The notes beneath the pieces were generated by a model. The model made no database searches. It was not told the DNA's origin and was given only the letters and a program-made list of their open reading frames with translations. The position numbers and the translations under genes were made by a program. DNA of 64,000 nt from Ereboglobus luteus (lineage in GTDB: Bacteria; Verrucomicrobiota; Verrucomicrobiia; Opitutales; Opitutaceae). Of the stretch, positions 32,690 through 43,288 are shown piece after piece; positions within the stretch are counted from its first letter, which is position 1, and each line of letters starts with the position of its first letter. The stretch spans positions 3,266,501 through 3,330,500 of the forward strand of contig NZ_CP023004.1 in the NCBI RefSeq assembly GCF_003096195.1, in the 5' to 3' direction.

Positions 32690-34201
32690 TCACGCATCCA
32701 TGTCCGCCCAGCGGCGGGCCATGCGGGCGAAGATGAATAGGCCGATGGCGGAGATCACGCCGAGGATTGCGAAGGGCACCCAGACGTGGATGTTTGGCGA
32801 ATAGGTCTCCCACAACATGCGCGTGGCGGCGGAGGCGTCGAGGCCGGTGAGTTCTTGCAACTTGGCCATCGCGTCCGTGCGGGCGATGCCGAGGGTCTCC
32901 GAGAGGTTTGTCACATCGCCGTCCCAGTTTTTGCCTTCGCCGAACGGTGTTTTTTCCGCGATGTAGCGGAGGGCGAGCATGGCTTTTTCGCCATAGTGAC
33001 CGTAAACATAACCGGCCATGATCGAGCCGGCCCAGGTGCCGATGCCGGCGGGGATGTTGTTGTAACCGAGGTAGAGGCCTTTTTTGCCGGGTGGGGCGAT
33101 GAGGGCGAGGTATTCGTTTTGCTTGGGGCCGACGGTCATTTCGCCGAAGGAGAAGAAGAGGATGCCGATGAGGAGCGTCCAGAGACTCATGGTCGAGCCG
33201 GCGACCAGGAGGCCGATGGTGAGCACGACCATGCCCATGAGCATGGCGCTGAGGGTGCGCATGCGGCGGGTGAGGTAGCCGACGAGAACAACACCGCAGA
33301 TGATCGAGAACGAGTTGAGCCCGAGGATGATTTGCTGGGGAATCTGCGGGCCGCGCGCCGTTTGCTCGATGAGTTTGCTTTGGATGAAATCGGGCAGGTT
33401 GGCCTGCAGCCATGCCGCCTGGGCGGAGCCGTCGACCCAGTCTGCGATGACGTTGGGCTGGAGATCCCAAAGTTGCATCATCATCGCCCAGAACCCGGAC
33501 ATGAGGAGCATCCAGCAAATGAGGCGCGGCTCGAAAATGTTGGCGATGGTGCGCTTGAGGACGGAGACGACGGACTCGGTCTTCGACGCGCCGGAGGGGA
33601 CGTCTTTGAGCTTGACGAGGAGGATGAGGTTGAGGCCGGTGAACGCGGCGGACGCGAGAAACACATTGCGCCAGGCTTCGGCGGAGTTGTTGCCGGCCAC
33701 GAGGATGATGGTGGGGATGAAGTGGGCGACAAACGCGCCTATGTTCACGACCCAGTAGAAGAGGCTCCATCCGACCGAGGAGGTTTCCTTGGTGAGGGTG
33801 TTGGCGAGCGCGCCCTGGATGCCGGGTTTAAAAAACGCGGTGCCGCTGGCGAGCACTATGATGGAGACCAAAAACGCGGTGTAGTTGCTGACAAAGCCGA
33901 CATCGCGCATGAAGCCGATCATGAGGTAGCCGACCATCATCATGGTAATGGCGAACGACAGGGTTTTTTTGTAACCAAAACGATCCGCGATGCCGCCGGT
34001 GAGGATGGGGAGCAGGGATTGAAAGAGCGCCCAGATGCCATAGATGGCGCCCTTGTCGGCGGCGGTGAGATGCAGGCCGCCGGGATTGTCGGCCTGCATA
34101 ATGTAAATCGGGGCGACGACGCGCAGGTTGTAGAACGCGAGGCGTTCGCCCATTTCGATGACGTTGAGCAGCCAGAAGTTGCCGGGAAATTTCTTGAACA
34201 T
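32690..34201 (-). CDS. POT-family proton-coupled peptide transporter, copy A
   Basis: A 503-residue major facilitator of the POT/PTR type with about 12-14 membrane helices. Glu16-x-x-Glu19-Arg20 in VIEMGERLAFYNLR is the ExxER motif of proton-coupled oligopeptide transporters. TGGIADRFGYKKT is the cytoplasmic loop signature and GTAFFKPGIQGALANTL is the PTR2-type motif. A hydrophilic insert of about 60 residues near the C-terminus (TPFGEGKNWDGDVTN, LQELTGLDASAATR) is shared with copy B and unusual for the family. ATG at 34201. Substrate likely di/tripeptides, not proven. Confidence 0.88.
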   Translation of the reverse strand: MFKKFPGNFWLLNVIEMGERLAFYNLRVVAPIYIMQADNPGGLHLTAADKGAIYGIWALFQSLLPILTGGIADRFGYKKTLSFAITMMMVGYLMIGFMRDVGFVSNYTAFLVSIIVLASGTAFFKPGIQGALANTLTKETSSVGWSLFYWVVNIGAFVAHFIPTIILVAGNNSAEAWRNVFLASAAFTGLNLILLVKLKDVPSGASKTESVVSVLKRTIANIFEPRLICWMLLMSGFWAMMMQLWDLQPNVIADWVDGSAQAAWLQANLPDFIQSKLIEQTARGPQIPQQIILGLNSFSIICGVVLVGYLTRRMRTLSAMLMGMVVLTIGLLVAGSTMSLWTLLIGILFFSFGEMTVGPKQNEYLALIAPPGKKGLYLGYNNIPAGIGTWAGSIMAGYVYGHYGEKAMLALRYIAEKTPFGEGKNWDGDVTNLSETLGIARTDAMAKLQELTGLDASAATRMLWETYSPNIHVWVPFAILGVISAIGLFIFARMARRWADMDA

Positions 34202-34250
34202 GATTTGGAGCGGAAGTGGAGGAGTGTTGCGAGGGGAGGCGGGGATTTTT

Positions 34251-35822
34251 TTATGCGTTCATGTCCGACCAGCGGCGGGCCATGCGGGCAAAGATGGCAA
34301 GGGCGATCACGGAAACCACGCCAACCGCGGCGAAGGGAATCCAGACGTTGACGTTTGGCGAGTAGGTGTCCCAGAGCAGGCGCGTGGCGGTGGCGGCGTC
34401 AAGGCCGGTGAGCTCCTGCAATTTTGCCATCGCCTCGGGGCGGGCAATGCCGAGTGTTTCCTCCAGCGCCATCACGTCGCCGTTCCAGTTTTTGCCGGAG
34501 CCGAATGGCGTTTTTTCGGCGATGTAGCGGAGCGCGAGCATGGCTTTTTCGCCGTAGTGTCCGTAAACGTAACCGGCCAGCTTTGAACCGACAAAAATGC
34601 CGATGCCGGTGGGGATGTTAACATAGCCGAGATAGAGCCCTTTTTTCCCGGGCGGCGCGATGAGCGCGAGGTATTCGCTTTTCTTGGGGCCGACGGTCAT
34701 TTCGCCGAGCGAGAAAAACACAATGCCGAAGAGCAGCATCCAGAGGCTCATTGTCCATCCGGCGACCAGGATGCCCACGACCACCATCGCCATGCCGATG
34801 AGCATGGCGGAGAGCGTGCGCATGCGGCGGGTGAGGTAGCCGACAAGAACAACGCCGCAGATGATCGAAAGGGAGTTGAGCCCGAGAAGGATTTGCTGGG
34901 GGATTTGCGGGCCGCGCGCGGTTTCCTCAATGAGGTTGCCGTGAATGAACGCGGGCGCGTTTTCCTGTATCCAACGGGCCTGCGCCGAGCTGTCCACCCA
35001 ATCGGCGATGACATTGGGCTGCAGATCCCAGAGCTGATACATCATCAGCCAGAAACCGGACATGATCGCGAGCCAGCACAGGAGGCGCGGCTCGAAGACG
35101 TTTTTGAGCGTGCGCCAGAGCACGCTGAGAATCGGCTCGGTTTGCGATGCGCCGGTGGGCACGTCCTTGAGGCGGGTGAGCAAAACGAGGTTGAAGCCGG
35201 TGAAAACCGCGGACGCGAGGAAGACGTTGCGCCACGCCTCGGCGGAGTTTCCTCCCATGACGAGGAGGACCGTCGGAATAAAGTGCCCGATGAGCGCGCC
35301 GACATTGACGACCCAATAAAAAAGGCTCCAGCCGATCGATGAATTTTCCTTGGTGAGGGTGTTTGCGAGCGCGCCCTGGATGCCGGGCTTGAAGAACGCC
35401 GTGCCGGTGGCCAGCACCATGATAGACCAGAAGAAAGCGGTGTAATTGCTGACAAAATTGATGTCGCGCATGAAGGCGATCAGCAGATAGCCGATCATCA
35501 TTGTGGTAATCGCGCCGAAGAGTGTTTTTTTGTAGCCAAAACGGTCGGCAAGTCCGCCGGTGACGATGGGCAGCAGCGATTGGAATATCGCCCACCATGC
35601 GTAAATGGTGCCCTTGTCGGCGGCGGTCAGGTGCAGGCCGCCGGGATTGTCGGCTTGCATGATGTAGATTGGCGCCACGACGCGCAGGTTGTAGTAGGCG
35701 AGGCGCTCGCCCATCTCAATCGAGTTGAGGAGCCAGAACGTGCCTGGGAATCGCGTGCGTTTTTGGGGAAGGTCGTGGGCGGGGGCGGACGGAGCGGACT
35801 GCTCCGCATTTGTGGAGGACAT
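34251..35822 (-). CDS. POT-family proton-coupled peptide transporter, copy B
   Basis: A 523-residue paralogue immediately upstream of copy A in the same direction (49-base gap), very similar along its length. It carries an extra Ser/Ala/Pro-rich N-terminus (SSTNAEQSAPSAPAHD) before the ExxER motif at Glu36-Glu39-Arg40. The C-terminal insert is also present. The ATG at 35822 is the first that makes sense; the frame stays open further upstream without transporter features. The pair is a tandem duplication, probably one transcript with copy B first. Confidence 0.88.
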   Translation of the reverse strand: MSSTNAEQSAPSAPAHDLPQKRTRFPGTFWLLNSIEMGERLAYYNLRVVAPIYIMQADNPGGLHLTAADKGTIYAWWAIFQSLLPIVTGGLADRFGYKKTLFGAITTMMIGYLLIAFMRDINFVSNYTAFFWSIMVLATGTAFFKPGIQGALANTLTKENSSIGWSLFYWVVNVGALIGHFIPTVLLVMGGNSAEAWRNVFLASAVFTGFNLVLLTRLKDVPTGASQTEPILSVLWRTLKNVFEPRLLCWLAIMSGFWLMMYQLWDLQPNVIADWVDSSAQARWIQENAPAFIHGNLIEETARGPQIPQQILLGLNSLSIICGVVLVGYLTRRMRTLSAMLIGMAMVVVGILVAGWTMSLWMLLFGIVFFSLGEMTVGPKKSEYLALIAPPGKKGLYLGYVNIPTGIGIFVGSKLAGYVYGHYGEKAMLALRYIAEKTPFGSGKNWNGDVMALEETLGIARPEAMAKLQELTGLDAATATRLLWDTYSPNVNVWIPFAAVGVVSVIALAIFARMARRWSDMNA

Positions 35823-36368
35823 GCTGGCTTGGGTTGAGGTTGGTCTTTTAAAGCGCAAGACCGTGGCGAACCAATCCGGCATGGGCAAGGGAAAGAATCC
35901 GCGAAAGCATTGCCGTGCGCATCTCAAAATTTTGGTCCACACACGCATGCGCAAGGAGCGGCTGCGTCTCGCTGCCGGACGCGAGCAAAGCGAGCGCCCC
36001 TCGCATATTTGTTTTTCGAATCCCAAATGACTGTGCGGGCGGGATTTGCCCGGTGGCGCGAAGGCGTTCTTCGCCTGCCTGAAAAACAACTGTTTTTGAG
36101 CCTAAAAATTGAAACAAATTCCGATTGGCCGAGTCTAACATTTCGGTTGAAGCAAAAGGCGCAAACAGCGCGAAGATCGATTGCCGATAGTGGTCGGAAG
36201 CAGACAGGTTGGTTGAAAGTCAAAACGCCCGCTGGAAGAGAGAGGTCAAGGTTCAGGAATCCCCGGCCGGCGCAAACGGACAGCACACATGCAGAGATAC
36301 AGAGATAGGCAGCCGAACCTCGCGAATTCAAAACGTGCGAAATCGCACTCACAGCCCTCTTCAATCCG
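35823..36368. other. long intergenic region before the P-II genes
   Basis: About 550 bases between the divergent POT copy B and the first P-II gene, up to the hairpin at 36369. Open frames in both directions lack motifs and ribosome binding sites. No gene or RNA is called. The promoter of the transporter pair must lie near 35830-35900. Confidence 0.45.
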
Positions 36369-36392
36369 CCCCTCCGGCGCACACCGGAGGGG
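36369..36392. terminator. perfect 9-base hairpin upstream of first P-II gene
   Basis: CCCCTCCGG and CCGGAGGGG pair around a 6-base loop, followed on the + strand by TTGTTATTT. It could end a rightward transcript or form part of the control region. The T-run is interrupted. Confidence 0.45.
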
Positions 36393-36400
36393 TTGTTATT

Positions 36401-36416
36401 TGGGGGACAATTTGCA
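36401..36416 (+). promoter_or_regulatory. sigma-54-type promoter candidate, first P-II gene
   Basis: TGGGGGACAATTTGCA has GG and GC separated by exactly ten bases. The -12 part TTTGCA fits the consensus well; the -24 part (TGGGGG against TGGCAC) is weaker. The start codon is 106 bases downstream. P-II genes are often sigma-54 regulated. Confidence 0.5.
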
Positions 36417-36476
36417 AAACCGGCGAAAAAAGTCTTTTTTTCGGGTCTGCGTGCTTGCGCTGGTTGGCTCGTGTGA

Positions 36477-37382
<906 letters not shown>

Positions 37383-37394
37383 TTTGCCGCGCAT

Positions 37395-40300
37395 TCACTG
37401 CGCCGGATCGCTCCAGTCGAGGTTGTATTTTGCGAGCGAGGCGCGCAGGTTGCGCAGATTCCAGAGATGGACGACGCCGTCGCTTTCATGGATCGCCAGC
37501 AGGCGCCCGTCGTGGTTGAAGGCCATTTTTGGAATCTGACTCGGCCCGCCGGACGGCGTGAGCTTGATGACGGGGGTTTCGTAGTTGACGCCTTGATACA
37601 GCCATATGTCGCGTTGCACGGGAACGCAGAGATAGCGTCCGTCCGCGGAGAGGTTGTAGGCGAAAAGGCCTGGAATGTCAGGCGCGTTGGAAACCGGTTT
37701 GAGCGACTGGAAATCCCAGATGCGAAAACCGCGCTTGCCGCGGCTCGAGGAGAGGATGCGTTTGCCGTCGGGTGTGAATCGCACGAGGCCGCCCTGGCCG
37801 CCCTCAAGCTCGGCGATTTGTGTTCCGGTTTCGACGTTCCAGAGCTGGAGGCGTTTTGAGTCGGGGAGGTCTCCTTGCGCGGCGCACGTGGTGACGAGTG
37901 TCCTGCCGTCGGGAGAGATCGCGGCGTCCCAAGCCTCGGTTTGCACTTGGATGCGGCGCGGCTCGCCCGCCCCGGGAGCGATTGGCCATAGCAATGCAAT
38001 CCCGTAGGTGTTGCGGCGTGTGGCACTGCGGCGCGTGAGGATGGCGTGTTGTGTGCTGAAGCCGAAATCGCTGAGTGTGAAACCTTTTTCGGTCATGAGC
38101 ATGGAGGGTTCTCCGAGGGGGTTGGCCTCCGCGGTTGTGTCAAAGGGGTATCTTGCCAAGCCGGTGTTGCGGCTGGCCACGAGCATCGAGCGTCCGTCGG
38201 GCGTGAAGAGCGCCGAAGTTTCGGTTTCGGGGCCGGGGCGCAGGATTGCGGCGAGACGGTTGCGTTGCAGGTTCCAAAGGTGAATTGCCTCGCGGGTAGA
38301 GGTGACGAGCCAGCGCGAGTCAGGCGAAAAATCAACGCCGGCGGTGATGACGGACATGTTGGTGTTGCCCGGAGGAGTGAGGGTTTGGCAGACGTCATCG
38401 CCGGTCGCGATTTCGAGTATGGAAACCGTTGCGCTGAAATCGCCCGTGGCAAGCCGGGTTCCGTCGTTTGAAAAGCGCAGGACGGGTTCATCGCCGTGGC
38501 CGGACAGGGTGACGAGCCGCGTGCCGCGTTCGGGATCCCAGAGGACAACGGTTTTGTCGACCGAGGTGGATGCGAGGATGCGTCCGTTGGGCGAGTAGGC
38601 CAGGTGGTGGACGCGGTCGCGATGGCCGCCAAGAACGCGGTCGCATTTGCCGGTGGCGGTGTTCCAAAGGTAGATGTTTGTGTCGAGGCAGGCCACGGCC
38701 AGATGCGCGCCGTCGGGATCCCACGCGAGCGAAATGACTCGTGCGGGATGTTGAAACGCATGCAGGATTTTTCCGGTGGCGATGTCGCGAATCTCGGCGT
38801 TCGATGTGCTGCGGTTGGAAACGGCAAGGCGCTTGTCGGAGGGATCGAAGGCAAGCGCGAGCGGGCCGTGGGGAAGCACGAGGCGCGCGGTTTCGCGCCC
38901 GGCGTCGCGCATGTCGTGCAGCGTGTAACCGCCTTCGGGCAGTTCGATGGCGGCGGTTTTTCCGTCATGCGAAAATGCGCAACCAAACCAAAATCGCGAG
39001 CTCATGTAGGGACGATTGCGCGGGGTGCGGTTTTCGAGTTCAAACGCGAGCCGGCGTTCGTGCGCGTCCCACACACGAATGTGACCGCTGTAGTGGCGTG
39101 ACGCGGTGTGACGCCCGTCGGGGGAAAATTCAGCGAGCGAGATGATGGATTGTCCCGTGCCGGGGAATCGAGCGATCTCGGAGTTGTCGGCGGTGCTTCG
39201 GAGCGAGACTTCGCGGTTGGCAGTGCAGACGGCGTAGTATTCGAGCGAGGGTGCGAAGGCGATGGCGTAGGCTTGCGAGGGGCGCGCGTTGAGGGTGCGC
39301 TCGACGCGGATGTCTGTGAGGGCAAGGAGTGCGGCGGCTTCGTTGCGGAGCTCGTCAGTGATGCGTATGGCGGCGGCCTGCCGGAGAACGTCGAGCCCGT
39401 CGAAACGATGGCCGGCCTTCCCCGTTTGCCGCCCGAGGCGTATCTGCATGAGGAGCGAGTTGTAGAGCTGTTCCTGCGCTGCGCCCTCGGCGCGGAGGGC
39501 CCGGTCGCGTTGCGCGGCGATACTGAATGCCGAGCGCACACCTCCGACGGCGATGGCGGCGAGCAGGATGATGATGCCGGCGGCGAGCGAGGAGATGAGC
39601 GGCTGGCGGCGGCATAAGCGCCAGAGCTGCCCGGCGAGGCTGGGCGGGCTGGCCGTCACGGAGCGTCCGGCGAGGAAATTGTCGAGGTCGTCGGCGAGTT
39701 CGGCGGCGCTGCCGTAGCGGTCGGCGGGATTGTGCGCGAGGCACTTCATGCAGAGCGTGTCGAGATCGCGGGGGACGGCGGGATTGAGCGAGCGGGGCGG
39801 GGGAGGGGGACCCTTGGAGAGGTTGTCGATGACGTCGATCGGGGTCTTGCCGGTGGCGGGCGGGCGGGCGGTGAGCAGTTCGTAGAGGATGGCTCCGAGG
39901 CCGTAGATGTCGGCCGCGACGGTGATCCCGCCTGTCGCGCCGCCGACGAGTTCGGGTGCGAGGTAGTTGGGCGTGCCGATGGCGGTGGTGTGGCGCGCGG
40001 CATCGCTGTCGGCGTCCATGAATTTTGCGATGCCGAAGTCGGAGACGTAGGGTTCGCCGTTGGCGTCGAGGAGAATGTTGCCGGGCTTGAGGTCTCGGTG
40101 GATGACGCCGCGCTGGTGCGCGTAAAAGACGGCGCGCGCGATTTTGAGGACGAGCATGGCGGCGTCGCGGGGGCTGCCGCGATACGCCTTCATGTTTTTC
40201 GCGAGCGAGCCGCGCTCGGCGAGTTTCATGCTGAAGTAGGGGATGCCCTCGGACTGGCCAACCTCATACATGGGCATGATGTTCGGGTGGTCGAGGTTGG

Positions 40301-40646
40301 CGATGGCGCGCACCTCGACCTCGAAGCGACGGAGCATCTCCGGCGTGCGCAGGAGGAAGAGTTGGAGCATTTTGAGCGCGACGACGCGGTGCGACTCGTA
40401 TTCGCGCGCGCGATACACGACGCTCATGCCGCCGTGGCCGATTTCCTCTTCCAGCACAAAATGCCCGAAATTGCCCTGGCTGCCGGTGGCGGGCCGGGCG
40501 AAGGGCGAGCTGGTGTCCTCGGTTTCGTCGATGGCCTCAAGCGCGGCGTCGAGCAGGCAGACGTGGCAAATGGGCGGCGCGCCGCCGGCGGGGGGAGGCA
40601 GCGGGTTGTGGCAGCGCGGGCAGATGTTTTCGGGGGAGGCGTTCAC
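37395..40646 (-). CDS. serine/threonine protein kinase with C-terminal WD40 repeats
   Basis: A 1083-residue membrane-bound Hanks-type kinase. A small zinc-ribbon-like start has Cys9-x-x-Cys12 and Cys27-x-x-Cys30. The kinase domain follows: Gly-rich loop EEIGHGGMSVVY at about 68-78, Lys92, the catalytic loop HRDLKPGN at 183-190, DFG at 203-205, and GTPNYLAPE. One membrane helix at about 350-370 (LISSLAAGIIILLAAIAVGG) leads to a long sensor region of WD40-like repeats (FSPDGRHTASRHYSGHIRVW, LAYSPNGRILASTSVDKTV and more), likely two beta-propellers. ATG at 40646. The ECF sigma gene lies 67 bases upstream in the same direction, an arrangement common in Planctomycetes and Verrucomicrobiota. Confidence 0.94.
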   Translation of the reverse strand: MNASPENICPRCHNPLPPPAGGAPPICHVCLLDAALEAIDETEDTSSPFARPATGSQGNFGHFVLEEEIGHGGMSVVYRAREYESHRVVALKMLQLFLLRTPEMLRRFEVEVRAIANLDHPNIMPMYEVGQSEGIPYFSMKLAERGSLAKNMKAYRGSPRDAAMLVLKIARAVFYAHQRGVIHRDLKPGNILLDANGEPYVSDFGIAKFMDADSDAARHTTAIGTPNYLAPELVGGATGGITVAADIYGLGAILYELLTARPPATGKTPIDVIDNLSKGPPPPPRSLNPAVPRDLDTLCMKCLAHNPADRYGSAAELADDLDNFLAGRSVTASPPSLAGQLWRLCRRQPLISSLAAGIIILLAAIAVGGVRSAFSIAAQRDRALRAEGAAQEQLYNSLLMQIRLGRQTGKAGHRFDGLDVLRQAAAIRITDELRNEAAALLALTDIRVERTLNARPSQAYAIAFAPSLEYYAVCTANREVSLRSTADNSEIARFPGTGQSIISLAEFSPDGRHTASRHYSGHIRVWDAHERRLAFELENRTPRNRPYMSSRFWFGCAFSHDGKTAAIELPEGGYTLHDMRDAGRETARLVLPHGPLALAFDPSDKRLAVSNRSTSNAEIRDIATGKILHAFQHPARVISLAWDPDGAHLAVACLDTNIYLWNTATGKCDRVLGGHRDRVHHLAYSPNGRILASTSVDKTVVLWDPERGTRLVTLSGHGDEPVLRFSNDGTRLATGDFSATVSILEIATGDDVCQTLTPPGNTNMSVITAGVDFSPDSRWLVTSTREAIHLWNLQRNRLAAILRPGPETETSALFTPDGRSMLVASRNTGLARYPFDTTAEANPLGEPSMLMTEKGFTLSDFGFSTQHAILTRRSATRRNTYGIALLWPIAPGAGEPRRIQVQTEAWDAAISPDGRTLVTTCAAQGDLPDSKRLQLWNVETGTQIAELEGGQGGLVRFTPDGKRILSSSRGKRGFRIWDFQSLKPVSNAPDIPGLFAYNLSADGRYLCVPVQRDIWLYQGVNYETPVIKLTPSGGPSQIPKMAFNHDGRLLAIHESDGVVHLWNLRNLRASLAKYNLDWSDPAQ

Positions 40647-40713
40647 GTTGCGTGAAATCGGTTCACCGGAGCATTGGGATTTTTTCCGGCGGGGTTGCGT
40701 TTTATTTTTCGGG

Positions 40714-41448
40714 TCAGGAGACGAGCGCGGCTCGCAAGTGCCGCATTTCCTCGTCGATTTCGAGTGGCGTGCCGACGGTGCCGGCGATTTCGCGGCGCAG
40801 GTGCGCGCGGAATCGCACGCGGAGGCGGTGCAGTTGCGCCTTGAATGCCGAGGGGGTGACGCCGAGGGCGGCGCTGGCGCTGTCGTAGGACTGCTCGCTG
40901 TCGCCCGTGAGGAACGGCGCCATCGTGTCGAAGGTCGCGCGTTCGCCGGCCTCGTCGAATTCGGCGCGCAGGTTGTCGAGCGCGTGGTCGATGACGGCGA
41001 GCGCCCACTGGCGTTCGTAGATTTTTTCGGGAGTGAGTGAGGCGGAGTTTGCGGCGTAGTGGCTTTCGGCGATGTTTTCGTCGAGCGGAAGCACGGCGAT
41101 GCCGCCGCCGCGTTTTTGGGCGTTGGCGCGGTCGCGCAGGCCGTTTTGGTAATGTTTCAGCCCGCCGATGAGGAAGGTGCGAAATTTTCCGCGCGTGGGG
41201 GTGGCGTTGGCGTAGGTGCGGTTGGCGAGGAGCGACTCAAAGAAGCCCTGCACGAGATCGCGCGCGTTGTGCGGCCCGAGTCCCTGGCGGCGCGCGAAGG
41301 CGTAGAGGGGAGTCCAGTAATTGTGGCAGAGTTGCGTGAGCGCGTCGCGCGCGCCGGCCTGTTGCGATTGCGCGGCGGCGTAAACGACGTTCCACTGGGT
41401 CGTGGCGAAGGCGGCACACGTGGGACTGTTTGAGAGAGGTGATTGCAT
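40714..41448 (-). CDS. ECF-type RNA polymerase sigma factor, kinase-linked
   Basis: A 244-residue sigma factor. FATTQWNVVYAAAQS leads into region 2 (LCHNYWTPLYAFARRQGLGPHNARDLVQGFFESLL), where the DLVQxFF block matches kinase-associated ECF groups. Region 4 includes SYDSASAALGVTPSAFKAQLHRLRVRFRAHLRREI, a helix-turn-helix for the -35 element. The ATG at 41448 is preferred because family members start about 13 residues before FATT; an in-frame ATG at 41508 is possible. No anti-sigma gene follows. The adjacent WD40 kinase is the probable regulator, perhaps by phosphorylation. Confidence 0.88.
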   Translation of the reverse strand: MQSPLSNSPTCAAFATTQWNVVYAAAQSQQAGARDALTQLCHNYWTPLYAFARRQGLGPHNARDLVQGFFESLLANRTYANATPTRGKFRTFLIGGLKHYQNGLRDRANAQKRGGGIAVLPLDENIAESHYAANSASLTPEKIYERQWALAVIDHALDNLRAEFDEAGERATFDTMAPFLTGDSEQSYDSASAALGVTPSAFKAQLHRLRVRFRAHLRREIAGTVGTPLEIDEEMRHLRAALVS

Positions 41449-41852
41449 GGAGTCACAAAGATTATCTTTATGTAACAACATATTTGTTACGGTAATGAGT
41501 TGTTTCATGAAAGCTATTTTCGAAAAAATATAAATGCGATGGACTGATGCCGCTGAAAGGCGCCGGGCGAGAGTTCAACCCGAAATCAGCGATTCATAAG
41601 AAAATCAACTGCGGGGACGGACGCGGATGAACGCAGCTGCAATCAAGATAAGAAAGAGTGTTTGGGTAAATTCGCCGCTCAAAAAAGTGCGCGGTGAATT
41701 TGTTGCATGTATTTGATTGTCCGCGTCTATCTGTGTTCATCCGCGGTTAAAAAAACGTTTTCAGGTTTAACGTTTGGTTTGAGAATCCTTGCGCGCGTTG
41801 TTTTTTCAGCGGAAGGGAAAATAATGGCTAGCAGTTTTGGGGGCGCGGGGGC
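41449..41852. repeat. intergenic region with dispersed inverted repeat
   Basis: About 400 bases between divergent sigma-factor and MFS genes. CGCGGATGAACGCAG (41622-41636) and its near complement CTGTGTTCATCCGCG (41731-41745) form an inverted pair differing at one base. The same words could be part of a dispersed family. Otherwise nothing is seen; A/T-rich runs near 41500 and 41760 may hold promoters. Confidence 0.5.
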
Positions 41853-43223
41853 ATGGTTTTGAGTTTATTTATGAGCTTCACGCCTGCAACACTTCCAAAC
41901 GGAAAACCCATAAACGAACGTCTCACGTTGTTCGTGCTGGCGGCGGTGCAGTTCACTCACATCCTCGATTTTATGATCATGCAGCCGCTCGGTTCGCGGC
42001 TGATGGTGGTGTTTTCAATCACACCGGGGCAATTCACGCGACTGGTCGCCGTTTACGGCCTCGCGGCGGCGGTCACGGGGTTTCTTGCGGGTTTTGTGCT
42101 CGACCGTGTGAATCGCAAGCACGCGTTGCTCACGCTTTACGGCGGGTTTGCGCTGTCCACGTTGTGCTGCGCGCTGGCGCCGACGTATTGGGCGCTGCTC
42201 GCGGCGCGTTGCGCGGCGGGGGCGTTTGGCGGCGTGGCCAGTTCCGTTGTCGTGGCGATGGTGGGCGACATTATTCCGCCGGAGCGACGCGGGCGCGCGA
42301 TGGCCATTGTGGGCGCGGCGTTTCCGCTGGCGTCGATCATGGGCATTCCGCTCGGTCTCAAGCTCACGGGGGCGTTTGAGTGGCACGCGCCGTTTTTCAT
42401 GCTCGTGGGGCTGAGCGCGATCGTGTTTGGCGTGGGCGCGAAAACCCTGCCGTCGATCCAGGCGTTTGCGCCGGCGTCGAATCCGTGGGGGCAAATGCGC
42501 GACATCGTCACGCACCCGGTTCACAGGCGCTGTTTCGTGCTGACAGTCTCGCTGGTTTTTGGCGGCGCGTCAGTTATTCCGCTCATGGCTCCCGCGATGG
42601 TGGCCAATGCCGGCATTCCCGAGGAAGACCTGTTTCTCATCTACCTGTGCGGCGGCGCGGTGACGTTCATGACGACGCCGCTCATCGGTCGCTGGACGGA
42701 TCGTTATGACAAGGTGCGGCTGATTGGAATCTTTTCGGCCATCGCCATCTGCGCGGTGGTGCTTCTCACGAACCTGCCGCGCGTGTCGCTGGTGCCGGCG
42801 TTGATGGCGGCGACGTTTTTCACAACGACAATGTCGTCGCGCTTCGGTCCGACGATGGCGATGATCGCCAACGCCGTCGAGGCGCGTTACCGCGGAGGTT
42901 TCATGAGTGTGAACGCGGCGGTGCAGCAGGCGGGCGGCGGGATCGCGACGATGCTTGCGGGCCTGCTCGTTTCGAGTGATCCGGAGACGGGCCGCCTCGT
43001 CGGTTATTCGTATGTCGGCATCATGTCGGTGTTTTTCATGGGCGTCACCTACTTGCTGGCGCGACGCCTGGCCTCCGCCGCCCCGTGGGCCGCGCGACCG
43101 GGGCAGCACAAGGGCCCCGTCGTGATGGGCGCGGGCACGCTTATGAACCGCCTCGCGAGCGCCACCGAAGGGCGCTCCGCCGTAGCCAATAAAAATGCGG
43201 ACGATGCAGGCGGACGGTCGTAG
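41853..43223 (+). CDS. MFS transporter, DHA1-like
   Basis: A 456-residue major facilitator with about 12 helices. ILDFMIMQPLGSRLMVVF is the typical first helix of the drug:H+ antiporter-1 / arabinose-efflux type. FVLDRVNRKHALL is the loop 2-3 signature, and DIIPPERRGRAMAIVGAAFPLASIMGIPLG contains the proton-antiporter motif C-like stretch. It probably exports a small molecule. An alternative ATG is at 41871. There is no regulator gene alongside, and the substrate is unknown. Confidence 0.88.
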   Translation: MVLSLFMSFTPATLPNGKPINERLTLFVLAAVQFTHILDFMIMQPLGSRLMVVFSITPGQFTRLVAVYGLAAAVTGFLAGFVLDRVNRKHALLTLYGGFALSTLCCALAPTYWALLAARCAAGAFGGVASSVVVAMVGDIIPPERRGRAMAIVGAAFPLASIMGIPLGLKLTGAFEWHAPFFMLVGLSAIVFGVGAKTLPSIQAFAPASNPWGQMRDIVTHPVHRRCFVLTVSLVFGGASVIPLMAPAMVANAGIPEEDLFLIYLCGGAVTFMTTPLIGRWTDRYDKVRLIGIFSAIAICAVVLLTNLPRVSLVPALMAATFFTTTMSSRFGPTMAMIANAVEARYRGGFMSVNAAVQQAGGGIATMLAGLLVSSDPETGRLVGYSYVGIMSVFFMGVTYLLARRLASAAPWAARPGQHKGPVVMGAGTLMNRLASATEGRSAVANKNADDAGGRS

Positions 43224-43288
43224 CGCGCCGTCGCGCCGCGGACGTTACTCGGGGTTGACGCGCCCGGGTTTCGCAAAATGCTCGGGGC

